Shown here one piece after another: positions 42,812 to 51,617 of a stretch of DNA of 64,000 nt (within the stretch, counting starts at the first letter, position 1; each line of letters starts with the position of its first letter). Under the pieces are notes generated by a model. It did no database searches. It worked only from the letters and a program-made list of their open reading frames with translations, and was not told the origin of the DNA. This DNA is from Mycobacterium saskatchewanense (GTDB lineage: Bacteria > Actinomycetota > Actinomycetes > Mycobacteriales > Mycobacteriaceae): contig NZ_AP022573.1 of the NCBI RefSeq assembly GCF_010729105.1, positions 3,782,001 through 3,846,000 of the forward strand, given 5' to 3'. A program made the position numbers and the translations under genes.

Positions 42812-42880
42812 CGCCTTGACCCTTCGGAGTGGTGCAATGAACACAACGCTATTCTACTGTCCGTCTGCCTATTACAGTTT

Positions 42881-42939
42881 TCAGCAAACAACGGTTGCTG
42901 AGCCCCGTCACCATGATCACGATGCGGTCAACCGGTTGA
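42881..42939. promoter_or_regulatory. Two palindromes between ldtA and the isochorismatase-like gene
   Basis: TCAGCAA (42881-42887) and TTGCTGA (42895-42901) are perfect arms around a 7-base spacer. TCAACCGGTTGA (42928-42939) is a perfect 12-bp palindrome. They lie in the 166-bp divergent promoter region. Candidates for regulator binding; no regulator is assigned. Confidence 0.4.
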
Positions 42940-42977
42940 GTTCGATTTCAACGGGGTGAATTTGGGAGGGAGCGGGC

Positions 42978-43625
42978 ATGGGCTTGGACGACCCTTATAC
43001 GCGCCCGTCAGCGGATACCGCCGCGCTGGTGCTCATCGACGTGCAGAGAGATTTCTATGCAGATGACGCCCCGATGCGGATCGATGGTACGAGCGCGGCG
43101 ATTCCGGCGATGGCCAAGCTGGCACGAGCCTTCCGCGGGCGCGGGCTCCCTATCGTCCATGTCGTGCGGCTCTACCAAGCGGACGGGTCGAACGCCGATC
43201 TGGCCCGCCGCCGATCCATAGAGCAGGGCGCGCGGTATGCCGAACCGGGCAGCCCCGGGTCGCAGATCGCCCCGGAATTGCTGCCCCACGCCGTTGATTT
43301 GGACCACGAGTTGTTGTTGGCCGGTGGGTTCCAGCAGGTCGGACCCGCCGAGCACGTGATGTACAAATCGAGGTGGGGCGCCTTCTATGACACCGGCCTT
43401 GACGGGCATCTACGCCAAACCGGCAGTGACACACTGGTTTTCGCGGGTTGCAATTTTCCCAACTGCCCGCGAACCTCGATCTACGAGGCGTCTGAACGCG
43501 AGTTTCGCATCGTCCTGGTTTCCGACGCGGTTTCGGGCCTGTACGGCCGCGGGGCCGACGAATGCCGGGCCATCGGCGTGCACGTGCGGAACCTGCCGGA
43601 GACGCTGGACTGGCTGGCGGCCTAG
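42978..43625 (+). CDS. Isochorismatase-like cysteine hydrolase
   Basis: A 215-residue member of the isochorismatase/nicotinamidase superfamily. The catalytic triad is visible as Asp21 (LVLIDVQRDF), Lys130 (MYKSRWGAF) and Cys163 (GCNFPNCPRTSIYEA). It probably hydrolyses a small amide, carbamate or enol ether. The motif around the Cys reads NFPNCPRTS instead of the common CVxxTA, so it may be a specialised subgroup. The start has GGGAGGGAGCGGGC upstream. It lies between ldtA and oxyS, close to the position of Rv0116c/Rv0117 in M. tuberculosis, where I do not recall such a gene. Confidence 0.82.
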   Translation: MGLDDPYTRPSADTAALVLIDVQRDFYADDAPMRIDGTSAAIPAMAKLARAFRGRGLPIVHVVRLYQADGSNADLARRRSIEQGARYAEPGSPGSQIAPELLPHAVDLDHELLLAGGFQQVGPAEHVMYKSRWGAFYDTGLDGHLRQTGSDTLVFAGCNFPNCPRTSIYEASEREFRIVLVSDAVSGLYGRGADECRAIGVHVRNLPETLDWLAA

Positions 43626-43643
43626 CGACGCGTTAGCCTCAGC

Positions 43644-43677
43644 GGCATTGACAACCGACGGGCATTGACGACCGACG
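43644..43677. repeat. 17-bp direct repeat in oxyS promoter region
   Basis: GGCATTGACAACCGACG (43644-43660) and GGCATTGACGACCGACG (43661-43677) are tandem with one change. Each carries TTGAC, a -35-like element. The repeat ends 24 bp before the oxyS start, so it could give two promoter or activator sites. Confidence 0.55.
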
Positions 43678-43701
43678 GCGCTCTAGGCGGAGGAGGTGTG
43701 G

Positions 43702-44634
43702 ATGCTCTTCCGGCAATTGGAGTACTTCGTTGCGGTAGCGCAGGAGCGCCACTTCGCGCGGGCGGCCGAGAAATGCTATGTCTCCCAGCCCGCGCTGTCG
43801 GCGGCGATCGCCAAGCTGGAACGCGAGCTGGACGTCACACTGATCAACCGTGGGCACAGCTTCGAGGGTCTCACCCCCGAGGGTGAGCGGTTGGTGGTCT
43901 GGGCCAAGCGCATTCTCGCCGAGCACGATGCGTTCAAGGCCGAGGTGCACGCGGTGCGGTCGGGCATCACCGGAACGCTCCGGCTGGGCACGGTACCGAC
44001 CGCCTCGACGACGGCCTCGCTCCTGCTTTCCGCGTTCTGCTCGGCGCATCCACTGGTCAAGGTGCACATACTTTCTCGCCTGGCTGCCACCGAATTGTAC
44101 CGGCGCCTGCGCGACTTCGAGTTGGACGCCGCGATCGTCCACGCCGAGCCCGGCGAGGTTCACGACGTCAACCTGGTGCCCCTCTATGAGGAGCGGTACG
44201 TGTTGCTCTCGTCGGCGGACATGTTGCCCGCCGGCGCGTCGACGCTGAGCTGGCCCGAGGCCGCACAGCTGCCCCTTGCGCTGTTGACACCCGACATGCG
44301 AGACCGTCAGATCGTTGACAAAGCCTTCGCCGATCACGACATCACCGTGACGCCGCAAGTCGAAACGGACTCCGTCGCTTCGCTGTTCGCTCAGGCCGCC
44401 ACGGGCGACTGGGCGTGCATCGTTCCGCACACCTGGCTGTGGACGTCGACGTTGAATGCCGAGATCCGGGCGGTGGAGTTGGTCGACCCGACCCTCAAGT
44501 CCGGCGTTGCGCTCGCCACCAGCTCCGCCGGCCCCGGGTCGCCGATTGCCCGGGCGCTCAGCGCATCCGCCGGACGGCTGCGGCTCGACGAGTTCTTCGG
44601 TGCGCAGCTGACGACGATCACGCGGCGGCGCTGA
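43702..44634 (+). CDS. oxyS: LysR-family regulator OxyS
   Basis: A 310-residue LysR regulator. The N-terminal helix-turn-helix (FRQLEYFVAVAQERHFARAAE through LSAAIAKLERELDVTL) is followed by a linker helix and a two-lobe sensor domain beginning GTLRLGTVPTASTTASLLL. The ATG at 43702 has AGGAGG 5 bases upstream; an upstream GTG at 43696 overlaps the ribosome site. M. tuberculosis OxyS (Rv0117) is in the same position and was linked to oxidative stress through katG repression. It is convergent with oxcA (11 bp between stops). Its relation to the oxalate genes is positional only. Confidence 0.9.
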   Translation: MLFRQLEYFVAVAQERHFARAAEKCYVSQPALSAAIAKLERELDVTLINRGHSFEGLTPEGERLVVWAKRILAEHDAFKAEVHAVRSGITGTLRLGTVPTASTTASLLLSAFCSAHPLVKVHILSRLAATELYRRLRDFELDAAIVHAEPGEVHDVNLVPLYEERYVLLSSADMLPAGASTLSWPEAAQLPLALLTPDMRDRQIVDKAFADHDITVTPQVETDSVASLFAQAATGDWACIVPHTWLWTSTLNAEIRAVELVDPTLKSGVALATSSAGPGSPIARALSASAGRLRLDEFFGAQLTTITRRR

Positions 44635-44645
44635 CCCGCCGCGGA

Positions 44646-46355
44646 TCAGGTGGCCGCCCGCTTCGGGTTGAGACCGGCCAGGTGCCCGCTTTCCACCCCG
44701 GCAGCCGGGTCGAGTTCGCAGTCGATGATCGACGGTCCCCGCGAGGCGATCGCTTCGGTCAGCGCCGACCGCAGCTCGCAGGGCGTGGTGACGTGATATC
44801 CCTTGCCGCCGAACGCCTCGGCGATCCGTTCGTGATGCGCACGCGCATTCAGCACGGTGGGGGCCGGATCGCTGCCGGCCGGCGCCTCGTCACCGCGGTA
44901 GACACCGCCGTTGTTGAGGATGACCACCGTCACCGGCAGCCGGTAGCGGCAGATCGTCTCGATTTCCATCCCGCTGAAGCCGAAGGCGCTGTCCCCCTCG
45001 ATCGCCACCACCGGCTTGCCGGTCTCCACCGCCGCCGCGACGGCATAGCCCATGCCGATACCCATCACGCCCCAGGTTCCGGTGTCGAGCCGGTGGCGCG
45101 GCAGCTCCATGTCGATCACGTTGCGCGCCAGGTCCAGGGCGTTGGCCCCCTCGTTCACCACATACACGCCCCGATTTTCGTGCAGCACGTCGCGGATGGC
45201 GCCGAGCGCGTTGTAAAACCGCATGGGATGCGGGTTTTCGGCCAGGCGCTGACGCATCTTCTCGTCATTGCGTTCTTTTCGGTCGGCCAGTTCGCTGGTC
45301 CACTCCGCGGGCGCAGTGACCGGACGGGCCGCCACCGCATCGCACAGCGCGGTCAGTACCGACCCGATGTCGCCGACGAGTGGCGCCGCGATCGGCTGAT
45401 TGCTGTCGAGCTCCGACGCCGCGATGTCGACTTGCACGAACTTGGCCTCGGAGGACCATTGCGGTGACTGCCCATGGCCCAGCAGCCAATTCAGTCGCGC
45501 GCCGACCAGCAGAACGGCGTCGGCGCGCGCGATCGCTAACGATCGGGCGGCCGCGGCGGACTGCGGGTGGGAGTCCGGCAGCAGCCCCTTGGCCATCGAC
45601 ATCGGTAGGAAGGGAAATCCAGTCGCCTCGACGAACGCCCCGATCTCCCTGTCGGCCTTGGCGTATGCGGCGCCCTTGCCCAGCACGATCAGCGGGCGCT
45701 GCGCCTGCCTGAGCACGTCCAGCGCGCGCTCGACCGCCTCCGGCGCCGGAAGCTGACGTGGCGCCGGATCGGTGACCCGCCAGATGGTGGCGGCCGCGGC
45801 GGAGGCGTCCATGGCCTGGCCCAAGACCTCGGCGGGGATGTCGAGGTAGACCCCGCCGGGACGCCCGGAAACCGCGGTCCGAATGGCGCGGGCGACGCCG
45901 CGGCCGATGTCCTCGATCCGGCCGATCCGGTAGGCCGCCTTCGCGAACGGCCTCGCGGCGTTGAGCTGGTCGAGGTCCTGGTACTCACCGCGCTGCAAAT
46001 CCACCATGGCGCGGTTGCTCGAACCCGAGATCTGGATCATCGGGAAGCAGTTCGTCGTCGCGTTGGCGAGTGCGGGCAGGCCGTTGAGGAAACCGGGCCC
46101 GGACGTGGTGAGGCACACACCCGGGCGGCCGGTGAGGAACCCGGCGGCGGCCGCGGCGTTGCCCGCCGAGGTTTCCTGCCGGAAGCCGAGGTAGCGAACA
46201 CCGGACGCCTGCGCGACCCGGGCGAGGTCGGTGATCGGGATGCCGACGAGCCCGTAAATCGTGTCGACATCGTTGGCCTTGAGGGCTGCCACCACCAGGT
46301 GAAAGCCGTCGGTCAGACGTCGCGCTTCACCCGAAGATGCCGAAACAGTGGTCAT
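44646..46355 (-). CDS. oxcA: Oxalyl-CoA decarboxylase OxcA (ThDP enzyme)
   Basis: A 569-residue thiamine-diphosphate enzyme. The N-terminal Pyr domain has VVAALKANDVDTIYGLVGIP with the catalytic-Glu region FRQETSAGNAAAAAGFL. The ThDP-binding motif begins at EGDSAFGFSGMEIETICRYRLPVTVVILNNGG. It should decarboxylate oxalyl-CoA to formyl-CoA. The ATG at 46355 has AGAGGAG upstream. It is divergent from fadD7, whose product would supply oxalyl-CoA. This is the counterpart of Rv0118c. Confidence 0.93.
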   Translation of the reverse strand: MTTVSASSGEARRLTDGFHLVVAALKANDVDTIYGLVGIPITDLARVAQASGVRYLGFRQETSAGNAAAAAGFLTGRPGVCLTTSGPGFLNGLPALANATTNCFPMIQISGSSNRAMVDLQRGEYQDLDQLNAARPFAKAAYRIGRIEDIGRGVARAIRTAVSGRPGGVYLDIPAEVLGQAMDASAAAATIWRVTDPAPRQLPAPEAVERALDVLRQAQRPLIVLGKGAAYAKADREIGAFVEATGFPFLPMSMAKGLLPDSHPQSAAAARSLAIARADAVLLVGARLNWLLGHGQSPQWSSEAKFVQVDIAASELDSNQPIAAPLVGDIGSVLTALCDAVAARPVTAPAEWTSELADRKERNDEKMRQRLAENPHPMRFYNALGAIRDVLHENRGVYVVNEGANALDLARNVIDMELPRHRLDTGTWGVMGIGMGYAVAAAVETGKPVVAIEGDSAFGFSGMEIETICRYRLPVTVVILNNGGVYRGDEAPAGSDPAPTVLNARAHHERIAEAFGGKGYHVTTPCELRSALTEAIASRGPSIIDCELDPAAGVESGHLAGLNPKRAAT

Positions 46356-46432
46356 GGTGACGACTCCTCTGGGTCGGTGCTGCTGATCACCTATCACCGT
46401 GGTCCGCGCGCGGGTCGGGTGTCCAAGACGTA

Positions 46433-46513
46433 CCCGCTACCCAGCGATTGACGATAGAAACGGATTATCGCTCGTGATCGGATGAGTATTGGACGAGCGA
46501 GCGGGTAGCTGGG
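46433..46513. promoter_or_regulatory. Inverted repeats in the oxcA-fadD7 intergenic region
   Basis: CCCGCTACCC (46433-46442) is matched by GGGTAGCTGGG (46503-46513) with one mismatch. Between them CGATA (46452-46456) and TATCG (46466-46470) form a second inverted repeat over 9 bases. LysR regulators prefer such dyads; OxyS is encoded 1.8 kb away. Binding is speculative. Confidence 0.35.
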
Positions 46514-46558
46514 CATGGTGCCAGCAGAGGCTTTCACCGAACCGGAAGGGGTGCGGCG

Positions 46559-48145
46559 ATGACGATCGACTCAACCACGCAAGCCACGGAGGCACCGGGC
46601 CTGGGGCAGGACCGTATCGCGGACCTGGTCAAGGCGGCGGCACGCCGCTCACCGGACAAATCGGCGCTGGTGGTAACCGCCGGCCGCATCCCGGTGAGCT
46701 ATGGCGACCTGGTGGGACTCGTCGACGACCTGGCCGGACAGCTGACGCGGGCCGGCCTGCGGCCCGGTGACCGGGTCGCGCTGCGCGCGGGGAGCAATGC
46801 CGAGTTCGTCGTCGGCCTGCTGGCGACGTCGCGGGCGGACCTGGTGGCGGTGCCGCTGGATCCCGCCCTGCCGGTCGGCGAGCAACACCAGCGCAGTGAG
46901 GCGGCCGGGGCGCGGGCCGTCCTGGTCGACGGCGAAGGCCCCGGCGACAAGGACCAGGCCGCCCTGCGGTGGTGGCCGATCGCGGTGACGACCGGCGGCA
47001 ACGGCTCCGGGCCCGCGGTCCACCTCGACGCCGCCACGGCACCGAGGGACGACGTGGCGACGCCGGAGGGATTACGCGCCGACGACGCCATGATCATGTT
47101 CACCGGGGGAACCACCGGTGTGCCGAAGATGGTGCCGTGGACGCGCGCCAACCTCGCCACCTCGGTGCGGGCCATCGTCGCCGGCTACGAGCTCGGGGAG
47201 ACCGACGCCACCGTTGCGGTGATGCCGCTGTACCACGGCCACGGCCTGCTCGCGGCGCTGTTGGCGACCCTCGCATCCGCCGGCACCGTGGTGCTGCCGG
47301 CGCGCGGACGGTTCTCGGCGCACACCTTCTGGGACGACATCGACGCCGTCCGGGCGACCTGGTACACCGCGGTTCCGACGATCCATCAGATCCTGCTGGA
47401 GCGCGCCACGGCCGAACACCAAACCGAGCGGGCGGCACTGCGGTTCATCCGCAGTTGCAGCGCACCGCTCACCGCGGAGACGGCGCAGGCATTGCAGGAC
47501 ACGTTCTCGGCGCCGGTGGTGTGCGCCTACGGCATGACCGAGGCCAGCCACCAGGTGGCCACCACCCGGATCGGGGCCGGCGAGAACCCCGCCGCGACAC
47601 CCGGTCTCGTGGGTCGCTCGACCGGCCCGAAGATCCGCATCGTCGGTTCCGGCGGCCAGCCGGTGCCCACGGGCACCGTCGGGGAGATCTGGCTGCACGG
47701 CCCCACCGTGGTCCGCGGCTACCTCGGCGACCCCGCGATCACCGCGGCCAATTTCACCGACGGGTGGCTGCGGACCGGCGACCTCGGGTCGGTTTCGGCC
47801 TCCGGTGACCTGACGATCCGCGGCCGGATCAAGGAACTGATCAACCGGGGTGGCGAAAAAATCTCCCCCGAGCACGTCGAGGGCGTCCTGGCCAGCCACC
47901 CCGACGTCCTCGAGGCGGCCGTCTTCGCCGTGCCGGACAAGCTTTACGGGGAAGCCGTGGCGGCCGTGATCGTTCCGCGCGAAGGGGCGTCGCCCACGCC
48001 CGACGAGCTTGTGGAGTTTTGCCGGGGCCGGCTGGCCCCCTTCGAGGTGCCGGCCAGCTTCGAGACGGCGCGCGAACTGCCGCACACCGCGAAAGGATCG
48101 CTGGACCGTCGCGCGGTGGCAGATCGATTCGGCCGCAAGGCCTGA
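46559..48145 (+). CDS. fadD7: Acyl/oxalyl-CoA ligase FadD7
   Basis: A 528-residue ANL enzyme. FTGGTTGVPKMVPW is near residue 179, YGMTEASHQ forms A5, WLRTGDLGSVSASGDL forms A7, KELINRGGEKISP is the hinge, and the catalytic lysine lies in HTAKGSLDRR. Its match to plant AAE3 and yeast Pcs60, which are oxalyl-CoA synthetases, and its pairing with oxcA suggest it makes oxalyl-CoA from oxalate. The ATG at 46559 is preceded by a ribosome site (GGAAGGGG). The stop is 5 bp from that of convergent fusA2. Confidence 0.9.
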   Translation: MTIDSTTQATEAPGLGQDRIADLVKAAARRSPDKSALVVTAGRIPVSYGDLVGLVDDLAGQLTRAGLRPGDRVALRAGSNAEFVVGLLATSRADLVAVPLDPALPVGEQHQRSEAAGARAVLVDGEGPGDKDQAALRWWPIAVTTGGNGSGPAVHLDAATAPRDDVATPEGLRADDAMIMFTGGTTGVPKMVPWTRANLATSVRAIVAGYELGETDATVAVMPLYHGHGLLAALLATLASAGTVVLPARGRFSAHTFWDDIDAVRATWYTAVPTIHQILLERATAEHQTERAALRFIRSCSAPLTAETAQALQDTFSAPVVCAYGMTEASHQVATTRIGAGENPAATPGLVGRSTGPKIRIVGSGGQPVPTGTVGEIWLHGPTVVRGYLGDPAITAANFTDGWLRTGDLGSVSASGDLTIRGRIKELINRGGEKISPEHVEGVLASHPDVLEAAVFAVPDKLYGEAVAAVIVPREGASPTPDELVEFCRGRLAPFEVPASFETARELPHTAKGSLDRRAVADRFGRKA

Positions 48146-48150
48146 GCGGC

Positions 48151-50310
48151 TCAGACGGTCGCCTTCACCCGCGCGGCGGCGGACTCGGGCATGGGTTCGT
48201 AGCGGGCGAACGAACGGGTGAACGAGGCGGCGCCGTGGGCCAGTGAGCGCAGGTCGATCGCGTAGCGCGTCAGCTCGGCCTGCGGCACTTCGGCCCTCAC
48301 GAAGGTACGGTCGTTGGCCACGGTGTCCGTGCCGAGCACCCGGCCGCGCCGCGCCGACAGGTCGCCCAGCACCGCCCCGACGAAGTCGTCGGGCACCAGC
48401 ACCGAGACCTCGTCGATCGGCTCCATCAGCGCCACCTTCGTCGCGGCCGCCGCCTCCCGCAGGGCCAAACCGCCGGCCATCTGGAACGCGAAGTCGGACG
48501 AGTCGACGCTGTGGGCTTTGCCGTCGAGGAGGGTGACGCGGATGTCCACCATCGGGTAGCCGGCGTGCACACCCTTTTCCATCTGGGCGCGCACACCTTT
48601 CTCCACGCTCGGTATGAATTGCCGCGGCACCGCCCCGCCGACCACCTTGTCGATGAACTCGAATCCGGCGCCCTCCGGCAGCGGTTCGACCTCGATGTCG
48701 CACACCGCATACTGGCCGTGCCCGCCGGACTGTTTGACGTGGCGGCCGTGGCCTTTCGCCTTGCCGCCGAACGTTTCCCGCAGCGGCACCCGGAGTTCCA
48801 CGGTGTCGACAGTGACGCCGTACCGGTTGGCCAGCGCGTCGAGCACGACACCCGCGTGGGCTTCACCCATGCACCAGAGCACGATCTGATGGGTCTCGGA
48901 GTTCTGCTCGATCCGCAGGGTCGGGTCTTCGGCGGCCAATCGCCCCAGGCCGACCGACAACTTGTCTTCGTCGGTCTTGGCGTGTGCCGCGATGGCAACC
49001 GGCAGCAGCGGCTCGGGCAACGTCCACGGTTTCAGCACGCGCGGCTCGGACTTGTCCGACAGTGTGTCACCCGTTTCCGCGCGGCTCAGCTTGCCGATCG
49101 CGCAGATGTCGCCCGCCACCACCGCCTGGGCGGGCCGCTGTTGCTTGCCGAGCGGAAAGGACAGGACGCCGACGCGCTCGTCCTCGTCGTGGTCGGGGTG
49201 GGAGCTCCCGTTCCCGTTGGCCGAGCCGAAGAACGACGCAAAATGGCCCGACACATGGACGCCCGTGTCGGGCCTGATCGTTCCGGAGAACACCCGGACC
49301 AGGCTGACCCTGCCAACGTAGGGGTCGGACGTCGTCTTCACCACCTCCGCGAGCAGCGGCCCGGCCGGGTCACAGGCCAGGGTCGTGTGCGACGCGCCCT
49401 GCGGCGTAAAGACCTCGGGCAGCGGGTGTTCCATGGGCGACGGGAAACCGCGGGTGGCCACCTCCAGCAACTCCAGGGTGCCGACGCCGGTGCCGCTGCA
49501 CACGGGAATCACCGGGAAGAAGGATCCCCGGGCAACGGCCCGCTCGAGGTCCTGGACGAGTACCGACTCGTCGATGGACTCCCCGCCAAGGTACCGCTCC
49601 ATCAGCGATTCGTCCTCGGATTCCTCGATGATTCCCTCGATCAGCGTGCCGCGCGCCTCTTCGATCCGGTCCGCGTCCGACGGGTCCGGCGGCTGCGCGG
49701 TCCGCTTGCCGCCGGCGTAGGAGTAGCGCGTCTGCGAGAGCAATCCGATCAGGCCTTCGCACGCGGGCAGGCCGGTCGGCAGGTATAGCGGTAAAACCTT
49801 GTCGCCGAACGCATTCTGTGCGGCGGTCAGTGCCTCGTAATAGTTGGCGCGGGCATGGTCGAGCTTGGTGATCACCACGGCGCGTGGCATGCCGACATGG
49901 CTGCATTCCCGCCACAGCGACTTGGTCGGCTCGTCGACGCCCTCGTTCGCCGCGATCACGAACAACGCGCAGTCCGCGGCCCGCAACCCGGCCCGCAGTT
50001 CCCCGACGAAGTCGGCGTATCCGGGTGTATCGATCAGGTTGACCTTGATGCCGCTGTGGGCCAGCGACGCCACGGCCACGCCCACCGATCGCTGTTGGCG
50101 GATCTCGGCCTCGTCGTAGTCGGAGACGGTGCTGCCCTCGGTGACCGAGCCGGGCCTCGACAGCACGCCGGCCGCCACCAGGAGGGACTCAACGAGCGTC
50201 GTCTTACCGCCCCCCGAGGGCCCCACCAGGGCCACGTTGCGGATGTCACCCGGACCGTCGGCGGTGGGAGCGGCCCCCGGGCCCGGGGAAGTATTCGTCC
50301 TGTCCGCCAT
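48151..50310 (-). CDS. fusA2: Elongation factor G paralogue EF-G2
   Basis: A 719-residue translational GTPase of the EF-G fold. The P-loop G30-P-S-G-G-G-K-T37 differs from the usual AHVDAGKT. G3 is DTPGYADF and G4 is TKLDHA. Domains II-V follow, ending with FVRAEVPQAELTRYAIDLRSLAHGAASF. Mycobacterial EF-G2 has no translocation activity in vitro and its role is unclear. The ATG at 50310 has GGAGGAAAG; a longer frame upstream lacks support. It is the counterpart of Rv0120c (714 residues). Confidence 0.93.
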   Translation of the reverse strand: MADRTNTSPGPGAAPTADGPGDIRNVALVGPSGGGKTTLVESLLVAAGVLSRPGSVTEGSTVSDYDEAEIRQQRSVGVAVASLAHSGIKVNLIDTPGYADFVGELRAGLRAADCALFVIAANEGVDEPTKSLWRECSHVGMPRAVVITKLDHARANYYEALTAAQNAFGDKVLPLYLPTGLPACEGLIGLLSQTRYSYAGGKRTAQPPDPSDADRIEEARGTLIEGIIEESEDESLMERYLGGESIDESVLVQDLERAVARGSFFPVIPVCSGTGVGTLELLEVATRGFPSPMEHPLPEVFTPQGASHTTLACDPAGPLLAEVVKTTSDPYVGRVSLVRVFSGTIRPDTGVHVSGHFASFFGSANGNGSSHPDHDEDERVGVLSFPLGKQQRPAQAVVAGDICAIGKLSRAETGDTLSDKSEPRVLKPWTLPEPLLPVAIAAHAKTDEDKLSVGLGRLAAEDPTLRIEQNSETHQIVLWCMGEAHAGVVLDALANRYGVTVDTVELRVPLRETFGGKAKGHGRHVKQSGGHGQYAVCDIEVEPLPEGAGFEFIDKVVGGAVPRQFIPSVEKGVRAQMEKGVHAGYPMVDIRVTLLDGKAHSVDSSDFAFQMAGGLALREAAAATKVALMEPIDEVSVLVPDDFVGAVLGDLSARRGRVLGTDTVANDRTFVRAEVPQAELTRYAIDLRSLAHGAASFTRSFARYEPMPESAAARVKATV

Positions 50311-50450
50311 GACTTTCCTCCGTGTTGCCCAGGGCGCGTCGTTGCGTTGACCTACCAGCCACCTTCCCCCCAACCATCGCCGACCACAAGAGCGTGCTGG
50401 GGATCGATCGGGCGGGTGGCGCCAGACGCGGGCCCCCAGGCCCGTTCCGC

Positions 50451-50858
50451 TCAGGCGTGCCAGTTCGACCAGCGGTGCACGGTCACCGAGATCACCGGGC
50501 CTTCCAGTGAAACAAATTGGTATTGAGGGTATTTCGCGCGCAGCAACCGGAGTCCGGCCGTCATCGCGTCGTGGTCTCGGTGGATGGCCGCGACCCCGTC
50601 GGCCCGCACCCACCACAGCCGCGCCCAGTCGTCGGCATAGTGGTCGACGAGCAGGCAGACTCGCGGGTTGTCGGCGATGTTGGTCAGGCGGCGAAGCCGC
50701 CGGGTCGTCTTGGGTTTGGCGTCGACGGCCGTGTACACGACGTCGCCGTCGACGGCGAACACCACCGGCACCAGGTGCGGAATCCCGTCGGGCGATGACG
50801 TGGCCAACCGGGCGACGGGGGATCGCGCAAAACTGGCCCTCGGGTCGAATTCGCCCAC
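50451..50858 (-). CDS. PPOX-class F420-dependent protein (Rv0121c-like)
   Basis: A 135-residue split-barrel flavin/F420-binding protein. [37 protein letters not shown] opens the barrel, and [23 protein letters not shown] and [11 protein letters not shown] continue it. This pattern fits the TIGR03668 F420-dependent family. Such proteins reduce various electrophiles or bind F420. GTG at 50858 is the start. It is the positional counterpart of Rv0121c, 140 bp upstream of fusA2. A 56-bp tandem repeat follows on its upstream side. Confidence 0.85.
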   Translation of the reverse strand: MGEFDPRASFARSPVARLATSSPDGIPHLVPVVFAVDGDVVYTAVDAKPKTTRRLRRLTNIADNPRVCLLVDHYADDWARLWWVRADGVAAIHRDHDAMTAGLRLLRAKYPQYQFVSLEGPVISVTVHRWSNWHA

Positions 50859-50872
50859 CCCCCGAGCCTAGA

Positions 50873-50995
50873 GCCGCGCTAGGCAGGATTGCGCGGCTCC
50901 TCCTCCGACCGTTCCGGTCGGCATCGTCGCCGCGCTAGGCAGGATTGCGCGGCTCCTCCTCCGACCGTTCCGGTCGGCATCGTCGCCGCGCTAGG
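50873..50995. repeat. 56-bp tandem repeat with two hairpins per unit
   Basis: Two identical 56-bp copies (50873-50928 and 50929-50984) are followed by an 11-base third start (50985-50995). Each unit holds two perfect inverted repeats: GCCGCGC/GCGCGGC around the TAGGCAGGATT loop, and CCGACCG/CGGTCGG around TTC. The array occupies almost all of the intergenic space between the Rv0121c-like and SnoaL genes. Confidence 0.9.
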
Positions 50996-51003
50996 TTAAC
51001 CCC

Positions 51004-51471
51004 ATGCGGGCCGAGACCCAGATCGCCAACCTCCTCTATCGCTACGCCGAATGCATCGACACCGGTGACCTTGCGGGCGCGGCCGCGCTGTTCGAGCACG
51101 CCCGCATCAGGGTCGGCCCAGGGGACACCCCCGGGGACACCATCGACGCGGCCGGCCTGCTGGCGATCTGGATGTCGTTGATCGTGCTCCACGACGGGAC
51201 GCCGCGAACCAAGCACGTGACCACCAACCCGATCATCGAGGTCGACGAGGACGCCGGCACCGCGACGTGCCGAAGCTACTACACCGTGCTGCAACAGACG
51301 CCGGACCTCCCGCTGCAGGTCATCGTGACCGGCCGCTACCACGACCGTTTCGAGTGCGTCGGCGGCGCCGACGGGAAGTGGCGGTTCTGCTACCGCGACC
51401 TCACGCTCATCGACATGGTCGGCGACGTCAGCCACCACCTGACCCAGCGCATCGTGGCCGTGGAGTCGTAG
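51004..51471 (+). CDS. SnoaL-like domain protein
   Basis: A 155-residue NTF2/SnoaL-type protein: the opening helices LLYRYAECIDTGDLAGAAALFEHA, a loop rich in Gly/Pro/Asp, then KHVTTNPIIEVDEDAGTATCRSYYTVLQQ and a final WRFCYRDLTLIDMVGD. Related SnoaL_4 proteins are dehydratase-like or polyketide cyclase-like, and some are linked to scytalone-dehydratase chemistry. No catalytic residues are assigned. The ATG at 51004 lies 9 bp after the repeat array; no ribosome site is obvious, so it may be leaderless. Confidence 0.75.
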   Translation: MRAETQIANLLYRYAECIDTGDLAGAAALFEHARIRVGPGDTPGDTIDAAGLLAIWMSLIVLHDGTPRTKHVTTNPIIEVDEDAGTATCRSYYTVLQQTPDLPLQVIVTGRYHDRFECVGGADGKWRFCYRDLTLIDMVGDVSHHLTQRIVAVES

Positions 51472-51617
51472 CGGCAGAGCAAGATGGGCAGTCGACAAGA
51501 GTGCGGCTCTGCTCTGCTTGGCTACCTGCATTACGGTTATAGCCATAGGAGTCCTGCCACCCAGAGCCGGAGGCCGAGACAGTTCTGATGTTTATCGCGA
51601 TGCAGGAAGGTGACGGG

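Noticed and set aside
50311..50616. A 102-residue N-terminal extension of fusA2.
   Set aside because: The Arg/Pro-rich extension has no EF-G counterpart, and the ATG at 50310 has an excellent ribosome site.
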